Shown here piece after piece: positions 44,578-53,756 of a stretch of 64,000 nucleotides of DNA. Both the position numbers and the translations under genes were made by a program. The stretch is from Porticoccus sp905181945. GTDB taxonomy: Bacteria; Pseudomonadota; Gammaproteobacteria; Pseudomonadales; Porticoccaceae. Under the pieces are notes generated by a model. The model did not search any database, was not told the origin of the DNA, and worked only from the letters and a program-made list of their open reading frames with translations. Each line of letters opens with the position of its first letter. The stretch's first letter is position 1. The DNA lies in NCBI RefSeq assembly GCF_047729555.1, contig NZ_CP159825.1, positions 1,364,001 to 1,428,000 of the forward strand, read 5' to 3'.

Positions 44578-45960
44578 ATGAAAATAGTAATCATTGGAGC
44601 TGGTCGAGTAGGTAACACTCTAGCCCAACACCTATCAGGGGAGTCAAACGATATTTCAGTGGTAGACCTAAATGAGAAAAAACTCCTGAAGTTGCAAGAG
44701 CGAGCTGACATAAGAATTGTGCATGGGATGGGCTCACATCCAGATGTTTTACTGAGAGCAGGTATCGAAGATGCAGACATGTTGGTCGCTGTAACAAAAA
44801 GCGATGAGGTGAACATTGTTGCCTGTCAGGTCGCCCAATCATTGTTCCGAACACCCACCAAAATAGCCCGAATAAGAAGCGCTAGTTATACATCCGAAAA
44901 ATATCATGGTCGTCTATTTCATGAAAAAAACTTTCCAGTAGATTTTATTCTCTCGCCAGAGCAGGTAGTCACGGACTATATATGTCGTCTCGTTAAACAG
45001 CCCGGTGCTTTGCAAGTGCTAGATTATGCAAATGGGCTGGCCCAACTAGTTGCTGTTAAGGTAGAACAAGGCGGACCGTTGCTTGGAAAAGAACTGAGGG
45101 TACTGAAAGAGCACATGCCAAAAGCTGATGCTCGAGTCGCTGCAATCTTTCGAAAAGATCGACCCATCATCCCTCAGGGAGACACTGTCATTGAAGAAGA
45201 TGACGAGGTTTTTTTTATTGCTGCAAAACAAAATATTCGCCAAGTTATGGGCGAGCTTGGCAGGCTGGATAACCCCTATCGTCGGCTGATTATTGCTGGC
45301 GGAGGCAACATCGGATATCAGGTTGCTAGAGCACTAGAAGACGACCATAGCATCAAAATTATCGAATATTCAAAAGAGCGCTGTCAGTACATATCTGAGC
45401 GTCTTAACGACACCCTCGTGCTTCATGGTTCTGCTGCTGATCAAGATTTGTTACTAGAAGAGAACATTGATAAAACAGATGTCTTTCTTGCTCTGACCAA
45501 CGATGACGAGGTTAATATTATGGCCTCACTGTTAGCGAAACGGCTTGGTGTTCGCAGTGTTATGACGCTAATTAACAACCCAGTTTATGCCAACCTCATC
45601 CAAGGGGGCGAAATTGATATCGCCATTTCACCTCAGCAGGCAACAACCAGCGTTCTTCTGGCTCATGTCAGAAAAGGAGACACTGTCAGCGCTAATTCTT
45701 TACGAAGAGGTGCCGCTGAAGCCATGGAAATTATTGTGCATGGGGACAACAAATCATCAAAAGTGGTGGATCGAACTGTTGGGGAAATTAATGCTCCTTC
45801 AGGGGTTACAATAGCAGCCCTCGTTAGGGACGGAGAGGTTATAGTTGCACACCACGATACAGTAATACGCAACAACGATCATGTTATTTTGTTTGTAGTG
45901 GACAAAAAACAAACCCGAGAGGTTGAACGACTCTTTGCGGTTGGTTTTAATTTCTTCTAA
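44578..45960 (+). CDS. trkA: Trk potassium uptake regulatory subunit TrkA
   Basis: Peripheral nucleotide-binding subunit controlling the Trk/Ktr-type K+ channel. The 460-residue protein has two RCK units, each with an NAD-binding Rossmann motif (IIGAGRVGNTLAQHL near 4-18 and IAGGGNIGYQVARAL near 238-252) followed by a TrkA-C domain. Length matches E. coli TrkA. Follows rsmB by 86 bases as in Pseudomonas, and is followed by its channel partner trkH. Confidence 0.96.
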   Translation: MKIVIIGAGRVGNTLAQHLSGESNDISVVDLNEKKLLKLQERADIRIVHGMGSHPDVLLRAGIEDADMLVAVTKSDEVNIVACQVAQSLFRTPTKIARIRSASYTSEKYHGRLFHEKNFPVDFILSPEQVVTDYICRLVKQPGALQVLDYANGLAQLVAVKVEQGGPLLGKELRVLKEHMPKADARVAAIFRKDRPIIPQGDTVIEEDDEVFFIAAKQNIRQVMGELGRLDNPYRRLIIAGGGNIGYQVARALEDDHSIKIIEYSKERCQYISERLNDTLVLHGSAADQDLLLEENIDKTDVFLALTNDDEVNIMASLLAKRLGVRSVMTLINNPVYANLIQGGEIDIAISPQQATTSVLLAHVRKGDTVSANSLRRGAAEAMEIIVHGDNKSSKVVDRTVGEINAPSGVTIAALVRDGEVIVAHHDTVIRNNDHVILFVVDKKQTREVERLFAVGFNFF

Positions 45961-46028
45961 CTAGACATATACGTTTATATACAGAGCCAAACAACAATAT
46001 AAAAAGCTAAGGGCGCTATAATAAAATA

Positions 46029-47480
46029 ATGAATTTTTCGATGATTTCAAAAGTTCTTGGCATGTTGATGATGATATTCAGCCTAACTTTGTTGCCCCCC
46101 ATTTTAGTTGCCAGCATCTATAACGAGACTACGCACCAAGATTTTTTCTTGTCTTTTGCAATTATTTTTTCTATCGGAATGCTCATGTGGCTTCCGTTTA
46201 GTCGCAAAACTGTTGTACTTCGTACTCGCGATGGATTCTTAATTACCGTAATGTTTTGGCTAGAATTAGGCATTGTTGGCGCTCTACCATTTTATCTCAC
46301 TGATGTTATTAATTTATCTTTTACAGACGCTGTATTTGAATCGATGTCCGGGCTTACTACAACGGGGGCAACCGTGCTTTCAGGGCTAGATTTTCTTCCA
46401 AAATCTATTCTGTATTATCGCCAACAATTACAGTGGCTCGGAGGCATAGGCATAGTGGTGATAGCTATTGCTGTTATGCCAATGCTTGGTGTTGGCGTTG
46501 TACAGCTTTACCGAGTAGGGGCAACCGGAACAACAAGCGACAGCAAGCTTACCCCTCGCATAACAGAAACTGCAAAAGTGCTATTTATTCTTTATATATG
46601 CCTAACTCTGGCTTGCCTGACAGCTTATTGGGCGGCAGGTATGACTTTTTTTGATGCTCTCTCGCATAGTTTTTCTACCGTAGCTATAGGTGGTTTTTCG
46701 ACTCATGATGCAAGTATGGGGTTTTTCGAGAACAACCCGGCTATCATCAGTATTTGTATTGTTTTCATGATTTTATCCGGGTTAAGTTTTGGCCTGCATT
46801 ACTATGCGTGGATAAGACAATCTCTTTTTCACTATCTACACAACCAAGAAGCTAAGCTGTATTTAACGATGCTTTTAGCTGGCGCCATATTGGTATCTTT
46901 ATGCCTCTATTTCAATGGAACATATAGCCAAAGCGAAAGCATGTACCATGGCGTCTTTCAGTTTGTATCCATTATGACCACCACTGGTTTTGTGACAGAT
47001 AAGTTTACTAGCTGGCCAAGCTTTTTACCCTTCTTTTTAATATTCTTTTCATTTTTTGGCGCCTGCGCCGGGTCTACTGGAGGGGGCATCAAGGTGGGCA
47101 GGCTGCTAATAATTGCAAAACAGATTATGTCTCATGTCTATAAGCTTATTCATCCAAACGGAGTCTTTCCAGTAAAAATTAAGAACAGGCATGTGCCGCA
47201 TTCTATTTCTGATGGTATTTGGGCTTTTTTCGGTATTTATCTTGCGGTATTTTATTTTATGCTTTTGCTGTTGATGGCTTCAGGGCTAGATTACGCTAGC
47301 TCATGGTCTGCTGCTGCGGCCTCTTTAAATAATTTGGGCCCTGGTCTTGGCGAGGTCTCTGAGCACTATGGAAATATTAATGCTTTTGCAAAATGGGTGC
47401 TTTGTTTCGGTATGATCTTGGGGCGGCTTGAAATATTTACATTACTAGTACTGCTTACACCTATGTTCTGGCGAAAATAA
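46029..47480 (+). CDS. trkH: Trk potassium uptake channel TrkH
   Basis: Membrane K+ channel subunit gated by TrkA. The 483-residue protein has about ten hydrophobic segments and four pore-loop repeats; filter-like stretches are SGLTTTGATVLSG near 107, FSTVAIGGFSTHD near 217, SIMTTTGFVTDKF near 317 and the last near NNLGPGLGEVSEHYG at 434. Downstream, a six-base inverted repeat (47491-47514) followed by T5 could end transcription but is weak. Convergent with the TRAP protein gene. Confidence 0.94.
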   Translation: MNFSMISKVLGMLMMIFSLTLLPPILVASIYNETTHQDFFLSFAIIFSIGMLMWLPFSRKTVVLRTRDGFLITVMFWLELGIVGALPFYLTDVINLSFTDAVFESMSGLTTTGATVLSGLDFLPKSILYYRQQLQWLGGIGIVVIAIAVMPMLGVGVVQLYRVGATGTTSDSKLTPRITETAKVLFILYICLTLACLTAYWAAGMTFFDALSHSFSTVAIGGFSTHDASMGFFENNPAIISICIVFMILSGLSFGLHYYAWIRQSLFHYLHNQEAKLYLTMLLAGAILVSLCLYFNGTYSQSESMYHGVFQFVSIMTTTGFVTDKFTSWPSFLPFFLIFFSFFGACAGSTGGGIKVGRLLIIAKQIMSHVYKLIHPNGVFPVKIKNRHVPHSISDGIWAFFGIYLAVFYFMLLLLMASGLDYASSWSAAAASLNNLGPGLGEVSEHYGNINAFAKWVLCFGMILGRLEIFTLLVLLTPMFWRK

Positions 47481-47506
47481 ATCTCTGTCACGAAGTCGCA
47501 CTCTAG

Positions 47507-48634
47507 CTACTTCGCCGTTTTTAGCTCACGCGCTCGATAATACGCTTGTTCCGAAATCTTATGATATTTTTGTATCTGTTTCTTAAACGCCTTTTGAGAC
47601 TCGTAAGCTTTCTTAAATCTAGAGTCCTCCAATACCATTTTATTTAGCACCTCGTCAGTGATGCGATGTAACTCCACTAATACGTCATCAGGGAGCTGCC
47701 TTAGTTGCACATTATGCGTATCCACCAAAACATCTAATGCCGCCTGGTTCCGAGCGGTGTACTCATCTAACATATCTTGATTAATTGCTCGCGCAGCTCC
47801 TTCAATAATTGCGCGTAAGTCTTCAGGTAGGGAGTCGTAAGCCTGCTTATTAATGATTAACTCAAGGGTGGGGCCAGGCTCTTGCCATCCAGGATAATAA
47901 TAATATTTAGCGACCTGATGGAATCCTAATGCAAGATCATTGTAGGGGCCCACCCACTCAGTGGCATCAATAACCCCCGTTTGCATTGCAGTGTAAAGTT
48001 CGCCACCTGGAATATTCACAGTCTCTACGCCTAAACGACTAATAACTTCACCGCCAATCCCAGGAATCCTCATTTTTAACCCTTTCAGGTCTCCCAGATT
48101 TTTAATTTCTCGATTGAACCATCCTGCCATTTGAACGCCTGTGTTTCCTGCAGCCAGCGGCACTAAATTAAACGGCTCGTATAGCTCTCTCCATAGCTCC
48201 ATACCTCCACCATAATGCAGCCAACTGTTCATTTCTTGCGCATTGAGGCCAAAAGGCACCGTAGTAAACAGGGCGGCCGTTTGTGTTTTTCCCTTCCAGT
48301 AGTATGCGGAGCCGTGACCCATCTCCGCAGTCCCTTGAGAGACCGCATCAAAAGTTTCTAGGGCTGGCACCAGCTGCCCTGCACCATACACCTTAATTTG
48401 AAGGCGACCTCCACTCATCTTGCTCGCTAAAATAGAAAAATTTTCTGCTGCTAAGCCCAATCCAGGAAGGTTTTTTGGCCATGTAGTTACCATCTTCCAC
48501 TTATAAATTTTTTCTGGGGGTCGCTGTGTAGCCTGATCAAATGGTTGATTTTTCTCAGAGCCGCTACAACCAATGAGCCCTGATATACAAATCAAGAATA
48601 AAGTGATCTTTCGGAAAAAAGTGTTTGTAGTCAT
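47507..48634 (-). CDS. TRAP transporter solute-binding lipoprotein (DctP family)
   Basis: Extracytoplasmic receptor of a TRAP importer. The 375-residue protein has a lipobox (SGLIGC, Cys near 23), KWKMVTTWPKNLPGLGLAAENF near 45 and the DctP core YGAGQLVPALETFDAVSQGTAEMGH near 83, KMRIPGIGGEVISRLG near 186 and the ATEWVGPYNDL near 223. The subtype (often called TTxxP.. with WPKN) binds 2-oxo acids in relatives, e.g. a pyruvate/lactate-type ligand; this is a guess. No DctQ or DctM membrane genes are beside it. Confidence 0.9.
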   Translation of the reverse strand: MTTNTFFRKITLFLICISGLIGCSGSEKNQPFDQATQRPPEKIYKWKMVTTWPKNLPGLGLAAENFSILASKMSGGRLQIKVYGAGQLVPALETFDAVSQGTAEMGHGSAYYWKGKTQTAALFTTVPFGLNAQEMNSWLHYGGGMELWRELYEPFNLVPLAAGNTGVQMAGWFNREIKNLGDLKGLKMRIPGIGGEVISRLGVETVNIPGGELYTAMQTGVIDATEWVGPYNDLALGFHQVAKYYYYPGWQEPGPTLELIINKQAYDSLPEDLRAIIEGAARAINQDMLDEYTARNQAALDVLVDTHNVQLRQLPDDVLVELHRITDEVLNKMVLEDSRFKKAYESQKAFKKQIQKYHKISEQAYYRARELKTAK

Positions 48635-48675
48635 AGGGGTGTATCGCTATTAAGCATCGTGTTTCTGTATAAATT

Positions 48676-50841
48676 TCATATGGGGGCCAGCTTGGCATAA
48701 GACTGTACTAACCACTTGCTGCCTGCATGAGAGAAATTCACCTGTATTCTGGCATTAGCGCCGTTGCCTTCAAAATTTAAAATAACGCCTTCGCCAAAAA
48801 TCTTGTGTGACACTCTCTGTCCCAGAGCCAGGCCAGTATCTGTCCCTTGATCGCTAAACCTGCTTGCAGTTTTTTTTGCATAACTGGTAGGGCGAGCTAC
48901 CTGTCTTCCTAGCCTCACCTCCTCAATATGTTCGGAAGGGATATCCCGCACAAAACGCGAAACACTATTATAGCTTTCGGTGCCGTATTGCTGCCGTGAT
49001 TCTGCAAAGGTAAGGTATAATTTTTTCATGGCGCGAGTGATACCGACGTATGCTAGGCGCCGCTCTTCTTCTAATCGAGAGGGATCTTCTGCAGACATTC
49101 GATGGGGGAATAAATTTTCTTCCATTCCGGCCAAAAAAACCAAGGGAAACTCGAGCCCTTTTGACGAGTGGAGCGTCATAAGCTGAACTGCATCTTCATC
49201 TTCGTCTGCTTGTCTGTCCCCAGCATCCAATGCCGCCTGGTCAAGGAATTGCGGCAAGGAGGGCTGCTCTTTATCTTCGGGCTCAAAACTACGGCATGCA
49301 ACTACCAGTTCTTGCAAGTTTTCCACCCTAGATTGGCCCCGATCGCCTTTTTCTTGACGATGAAAGTCAATCAAGCCAGACCCAAGAATAGTGCTATCCA
49401 CCTGCTCTGGTAAAGCCAGCCCTGTGGCGTCTTCGTCTAGCCTATGAACTAGGATCATGAAAGACTGGACAGCGCTACTAGCGCGGCTAGAGAACCTTTT
49501 TTCCATAACAGCTTTGTCTGCTGCGGCCCACATAGTTATACTTTTATCGCGAGCAAGCTGCCTCAGCGCTTGAACTGTCTTGTCTCCAATTCCCCGCGTG
49601 GGGGTATTAACTGCTCGCTCAAACGCAGCATCATCATTGCGGTTGATCACTAGTCGCAAATAAGCTAGGGCATTACGTATTTCTTGTCGTTCATAGAATT
49701 TTTGGCCCCCATAAATTCTATATGGAATCTGTGAGCGTAATAAGGCTTCTTCTAATACTCTAGATTGTGCATTGGAGCGGTATAGAATAGCGGCTTCGCT
49801 TCGCAAGCCTCCGGTCTTAACCCAATCATTGAGACATTCGGCAATAAAACGGGCCTCATCATGTTCGTTAAACGATGAGTAAAGAGAAATAGGCTCCCCT
49901 TCAAGCTCTTCAGTCCAAAGACTTTTGCCCAATCGATCGGTGTTACGAGAAATAACTGCGTTAGCGGCGGATAAAATATTTTTGGTTGAACGATAGTTTT
50001 GCTCAAGCCTGACCGTAGCAGTTTCGGGATAGTCGCGATTGAAGTTTAAGATATTTTCTACTTTTGCTCCGCGCCAACCATAAATAGATTGGTCGTCGTC
50101 ACCCACCGCGGTGAGCCTGACGGTCTGCCCTGCTAGCAGCCTGACCCAAGCATACTGAATCGCATTTGTATCTTGAAATTCATCCACTAAGATTTGACCA
50201 AAACGCTGTTGATAGTGGGCTAGCAGCTCGGGCTTGTTTAGCCAAAGTTCGTGTGCCCGCAAAAGCAGCTCCCCAAAGTCCACCATGCCTGATCTTGCGC
50301 ACGCTTCCTCATAAGCCACATAGATTTGCAGCATAATTCTCTGGTAGGGGTCTTCGGCTGGCGACAAGTTTTTTGACCGTAACCCTTCGTCTTTTTGTTT
50401 GTTGATGAACCCCTGGGCTTGCCGGTATGGCCATTTGCTATCGTCTATTCCCAGCGCCTGATAAACACGCTTAACCAGTCTTAACTGGTCATCGCTATCT
50501 AGTATCTGAAAATGTTCGGGTAGGCCGGCATCTTGCCAATGCATTTTTAACAATCTATGCGCAAGACCATGAAAAGTACCTACCCACATGCCCGAAACAG
50601 AAGACCCCAGCATGTCTTCCAGGCGGGCTCGCATTTCTTTTGCAGCCTTATTAGTAAAAGTCACCGCCAAAATACTATAGGGCGAATGATTTTCAATCTG
50701 AATTAACCAGGCAATGCGGTGAACCAGTACACGCGTTTTGCCGCTGCCTGCGCCAGCTAATACCAACAAGTGTTTGTCGGTGCTAGTGACGGCTTCTCGC
50801 TGAGCAGCGTTTAGCGGGTTAAGAATTGTCGTTACATCCAT
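48676..50841 (-). CDS. uvrD: DNA helicase II UvrD
   Basis: 3'-5' superfamily 1 helicase of nucleotide excision and mismatch repair. ATG 50841 gives 721 residues, equal to E. coli UvrD; the frame opens 20 codons earlier. Motifs: LNAAQREAVTS (Q motif), LAGAGSGKTRVL (I), VTFTNKAAKEMRAR (Ia), LVDEFQDTNAIQY (II), GDDDQSIYGWRGA (III), LEQNYRSTKNIL (IV), LMTLHSSKGLEFP (V) and EERRLAYVGITRA (VI). The C-terminal Tudor-like tail (VSHKIFGEGVIL) is present. Confidence 0.96.
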   Translation of the reverse strand: MDVTTILNPLNAAQREAVTSTDKHLLVLAGAGSGKTRVLVHRIAWLIQIENHSPYSILAVTFTNKAAKEMRARLEDMLGSSVSGMWVGTFHGLAHRLLKMHWQDAGLPEHFQILDSDDQLRLVKRVYQALGIDDSKWPYRQAQGFINKQKDEGLRSKNLSPAEDPYQRIMLQIYVAYEEACARSGMVDFGELLLRAHELWLNKPELLAHYQQRFGQILVDEFQDTNAIQYAWVRLLAGQTVRLTAVGDDDQSIYGWRGAKVENILNFNRDYPETATVRLEQNYRSTKNILSAANAVISRNTDRLGKSLWTEELEGEPISLYSSFNEHDEARFIAECLNDWVKTGGLRSEAAILYRSNAQSRVLEEALLRSQIPYRIYGGQKFYERQEIRNALAYLRLVINRNDDAAFERAVNTPTRGIGDKTVQALRQLARDKSITMWAAADKAVMEKRFSSRASSAVQSFMILVHRLDEDATGLALPEQVDSTILGSGLIDFHRQEKGDRGQSRVENLQELVVACRSFEPEDKEQPSLPQFLDQAALDAGDRQADEDEDAVQLMTLHSSKGLEFPLVFLAGMEENLFPHRMSAEDPSRLEEERRLAYVGITRAMKKLYLTFAESRQQYGTESYNSVSRFVRDIPSEHIEEVRLGRQVARPTSYAKKTASRFSDQGTDTGLALGQRVSHKIFGEGVILNFEGNGANARIQVNFSHAGSKWLVQSYAKLAPI

Positions 50842-50951
50842 AGCGTCAAATTTTAGCAGAACAATCCGCCGATAGGTTGGTATTAGCAATTTATAAAACA
50901 AATTTTTTGAGCAACAACTACAAAAGCTCCATTTGCTTGTAATTTATTTAC

Positions 50952-51167
50952 AATAGGGTAATAAGCCAAAGAAAAACAGCCGTTACTGATGCTGGCTCTG
51001 TTGTCGAACACACCTTTAAGGTTTTTGCTTCTACTGTTGATGCACTGCTAAAAGTCAGAGACTCGATGGCTGTGGAGAGGCTAGGCCTTGCTATAAACGC
51101 CATGTGTGCCCCTAAGCGAGTAGATTTTTACGGCCTCGGCCCTCCGCAATCATCTCGGTTATTTTAA
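50952..51167 (+). pseudogene. hexR: Relic of a HexR-type (RpiR family) sugar regulator
   Basis: An open stretch of 71 codons with no start aligns without gaps to the linker and first part of the SIS domain of HexR: SVVEHTFKVFASTVDALL, then VRDSMAVERLGLAINAM and PKRVDFYGLG, which corresponds to the KKIAFFGLG strand-loop of E. coli HexR. The N-terminal helix-turn-helix and most of the SIS domain are missing and the frame stops at 51165-51167. HexR represses glucose and Entner-Doudoroff genes in relatives, so its loss would fit a changed sugar metabolism. The rest of the 50842-51220 gap shows nothing else. Confidence 0.65.
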
Positions 51168-51220
51168 ATGCCGCATATGACAGTTGTGTGTATCACACCC
51201 TGTTTCTTCTCGGCAAAAAA

Positions 51221-52009
51221 TTACGTGGGGTTTGACTTGCTGCGATAGTCCTTAAGATAATCATACGCTGATTGAATTTCTTGTGCCCTTTCTGTGGCCA
51301 CCTTAATCATATCTTCCGGTAAGCCTTGGCCTATTAGCTTATCTGGATGATGCTGGCTCATAAGTTTGCGGTAGGCTTTTTTGAGCTCTTGGTCAGTACA
51401 TGTCTTGCTCACGCCTAAAGCTTTGTATGCATCCGCTATGCCTGATTCAGAGGTTGGGCTATTTTCAGAGAAGCGACCCTGATTAAGGGTCATTTCGAGA
51501 AGGTTCTTAAATTCAGCCTGGCTATAACCTAAACGCAAAGCAACTTTTTCCAAAAACTTCTCTTCAGCCAAATCTAAATTATTGTCAGCCAAAGCCATAA
51601 CTATTAAATACATGAGCAACGCCTGCTTTAGCTGCGAGGTCTGCCCACAAGTCTCTAAAAATAGGACTAGTACGGCCTCAATCTCGGCTTCATTGGCGGC
51701 GCTGCCGCGCTTAAACTGCTGAATAGCTGCTTGCCGATGCGCTCCCTTCATCCCAATTTTTTGAATGAGCGCTTCAATATGGTTAACTTCATCTTTAGAA
51801 ATGTGGCCATCAGCTTTAGCTAATTTTCCCATCATCACAAAAGTGGTTTCTAGAAAAACCGTTTGGCGGCGCGCATTTCCAAAAGGATTAACTCCCCCTA
51901 TCCCATAATTTCTTGCGCGGTCAATACTGCTACCAATACAATAACCTAAGAACGCCCCAAACAGGCCTAACAGTTGATACCCAAGCAGGGCAACGATGTA
52001 CTTATACAT
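51221..52009 (-). CDS. djlA: Membrane-anchored DnaJ-like co-chaperone DjlA
   Basis: Type III J-domain protein that stimulates DnaK at the inner membrane. The 262-residue protein has an N-terminal membrane segment with glycine pattern (LLGYQLLGLFGAFLGYCIGSSIDR), a central TerB-like helical domain (about 55-175, FVMMGKLAKADGHISKDEV), and a C-terminal J domain from about 192 (DAYKALGVSKTCTDQELKKAYRKL) with the HPD motif in QHHPDKL. Length and order match E. coli DjlA (271). Confidence 0.93.
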   Translation of the reverse strand: MYKYIVALLGYQLLGLFGAFLGYCIGSSIDRARNYGIGGVNPFGNARRQTVFLETTFVMMGKLAKADGHISKDEVNHIEALIQKIGMKGAHRQAAIQQFKRGSAANEAEIEAVLVLFLETCGQTSQLKQALLMYLIVMALADNNLDLAEEKFLEKVALRLGYSQAEFKNLLEMTLNQGRFSENSPTSESGIADAYKALGVSKTCTDQELKKAYRKLMSQHHPDKLIGQGLPEDMIKVATERAQEIQSAYDYLKDYRSKSNPT

Positions 52010-52043
52010 GAAAGTCCACTCTCTATGTTGTTTTCAAAAAATG

Positions 52044-52260
52044 CCTATTTATAAAACATCATACCAGTTGGGCGGTTTGCTAGAAAGACGGCTGGGCGAT
52101 TATAACGGCTAGATATCTTCACAAAAACCTTAGCTGTGCGCAGTTTACGATCATCACTAAGCACAGGGACGATATCTGATATATCAATATATTTATCTCT
52201 GTAGATTGTATTTAAAGTCCTGCAGACAACACATGTGGCGGGCGGATCTGATAGGATAAA
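52044..52260 (-). pseudogene. Start-less open frame, probable relic of an unidentified gene
   Basis: On the minus strand, 72 codons run between stops at 52261-52263 and 52044-52046 with protein-like composition (for example VVCRTLNTIYRDKYIDISDI and RKLRTAKVFVKISSRYNRP) but no ATG, GTG or TTG except two ATGs four codons from the end. I cannot name the family. It fills most of the djlA-photolyase gap, so it may be the tail of a gene whose 5' end was lost when the photolyase gene arrived, or chance. Confidence 0.3.
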
Positions 52261-52262
52261 CT

Positions 52263-53756
52263 ATGGAAAGTAATTTATTTGTAATTCTTGGCAATCAGCT
52301 GTTTGAGCCTCAAGAATTAAAAAACCTAGGCTGCAAGGAAGTCTTCATGGCAGAAGACCATGGCTTGTGTTCTTATGAAAAACACCACAAATTAAAACTC
52401 TATTTGTTTCTCTGCTCTATGAGAGAGTACAAAGACGAGCTACAGCTAAATAATATTAAAGTACATTACTTTAAATTAGACGAACGCAAAGCAAACCAGC
52501 CTTATGTCGAGCTCTTAAAAAGCTTCATAAAAAAACATCAGCCACCTTCAGTCCATTTTTTTGAGATTGAAGACAAACCTTTTGAAACTATTATTTATGG
52601 AGAGCTGAAAAAAGAAAGTCTTTCTTATGTAACCCACCAATCGCCTATGTTTATGTTTTCAAGAGAAGAGTTCAAGCTGGCCGTAAAAGGAAAGAAAATT
52701 TTTAGAATGTCATCGTTTTATCAACAGGGTAGAAAAAAATTCAACATTTTATTAGATGCAAACAAAAAACCTCTTGGCGGAAAATGGTCTTTTGACGAAG
52801 AGAATAGAAAAAAAATACCCGCAAGCTCTGTCATCCCTCCGCCGCCCCAGCACAAAAAGTCAGCCCACCATGAAGAAGTTAGTTGTTTGATCAACAATTA
52901 TTTTGGTAGTCATCCTGGCAGCCTTGAAAATGTCTGGTTTCCCGTTACAAGGAAAGCGGCGACTGAGCACCTTGAAGACTTTCTGAAAATGAAGGCAGGC
53001 AACTTTGGCGCATACGAAGATGCTATGGTCGAGGGCAAGAATTTTCTTTTTCATAGTTGTCTTAGCGCAGCCATGAACACTGGTCTTCTGTCTCCATCAG
53101 GGGTAATCCAGAAACTACTCAGCCATGCAGAAGAGTTTTCCATTCCCCTGAACTCACTAGAAGGCTTCATAAGACAAGTACTGGGTTGGCGAGAGTTCGT
53201 TCGGGGCGTTTATCAAGAGAAGGGGGATTACCAGTTGGCTCAAAATTACTGGGGTCACAAAAGAACGCTGTCTAAAAGCTGGTATTCAGGATCAACCGGA
53301 TTGGTGCCGCTAGATGACTCTATTCAGGGCGCTCTTCAATATGGCTACAGCCATCATATTCCGAGACTAATGGTAATCAGCAATCTGATGAACCTTTGTG
53401 AGATAGATCCCAAAGAAATATATAGGTGGTTTATGGAAATGTATATTGACTCGTCGGAATGGGTCATGGTTCCAAATATTTTTGGAATGGCCACCTATGC
53501 AGACGGGGGGCTTATGTCGACAAAACCTTACACATGTGGATCAAATTATATTTTAAAAATGAGCAACTATAAAAAAGGTCCGTGGTGCGACGTGGTAGAT
53601 GGACTGTATTGGCGATTCATGGAAAAAAATAAGCGGTTTTATGGGTCTAATCCTAGGCTGTCAATGCTAGTAAGGTCGCTAGACAAAATGGCCGATGAAC
53701 GAAAAACTTTAATTTTTGAAAAAGCAGAGCAGTTTATTCAAGAAAATACTGGGTGA
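52263..53756 (+). CDS. Cryptochrome/photolyase-family protein (FeS-BCP/PhrB-related)
   Basis: Flavoprotein of the deoxyribodipyrimidine photolyase-related family. The 497-residue product has an N-terminal alpha/beta domain (NLFVILGNQLFEPQEL) and a C-terminal helical FAD domain: FIRQVLGWREFVRGVY near 300, YGYSHHIPRLMVISNLMNL near 360, SEWVMVPNIFGMATYADGG near 400 and KPYTCGSNYILKMSNY. Prokaryotic (6-4) photolyases of this family carry four Fe-S cysteines, two in an NYCxxC motif; here the site reads NYKKGPWC and the other ligands are not evident. So it may be a cluster-less member. Activity (repair or light sensing) is open. SD-like TAGGATA precedes ATG. Confidence 0.9.
   Translation: MESNLFVILGNQLFEPQELKNLGCKEVFMAEDHGLCSYEKHHKLKLYLFLCSMREYKDELQLNNIKVHYFKLDERKANQPYVELLKSFIKKHQPPSVHFFEIEDKPFETIIYGELKKESLSYVTHQSPMFMFSREEFKLAVKGKKIFRMSSFYQQGRKKFNILLDANKKPLGGKWSFDEENRKKIPASSVIPPPPQHKKSAHHEEVSCLINNYFGSHPGSLENVWFPVTRKAATEHLEDFLKMKAGNFGAYEDAMVEGKNFLFHSCLSAAMNTGLLSPSGVIQKLLSHAEEFSIPLNSLEGFIRQVLGWREFVRGVYQEKGDYQLAQNYWGHKRTLSKSWYSGSTGLVPLDDSIQGALQYGYSHHIPRLMVISNLMNLCEIDPKEIYRWFMEMYIDSSEWVMVPNIFGMATYADGGLMSTKPYTCGSNYILKMSNYKKGPWCDVVDGLYWRFMEKNKRFYGSNPRLSMLVRSLDKMADERKTLIFEKAEQFIQENTG

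Noticed and set aside
47491..47518. Inverted repeat CGAAGT/ACTTCG between trkH and the TRAP gene as terminator
   Set aside because: Six-base stem with a 12-base loop overlapping the TRAP 3' end; too weak to list.
50930..51130. On the minus strand, text resembling an L,D-transpeptidase motif (SISNGCFSL)
   Set aside because: The opposite strand gives a longer, gap-free match to HexR; the transpeptidase-like text is antisense and lacks the HGT half of the motif.
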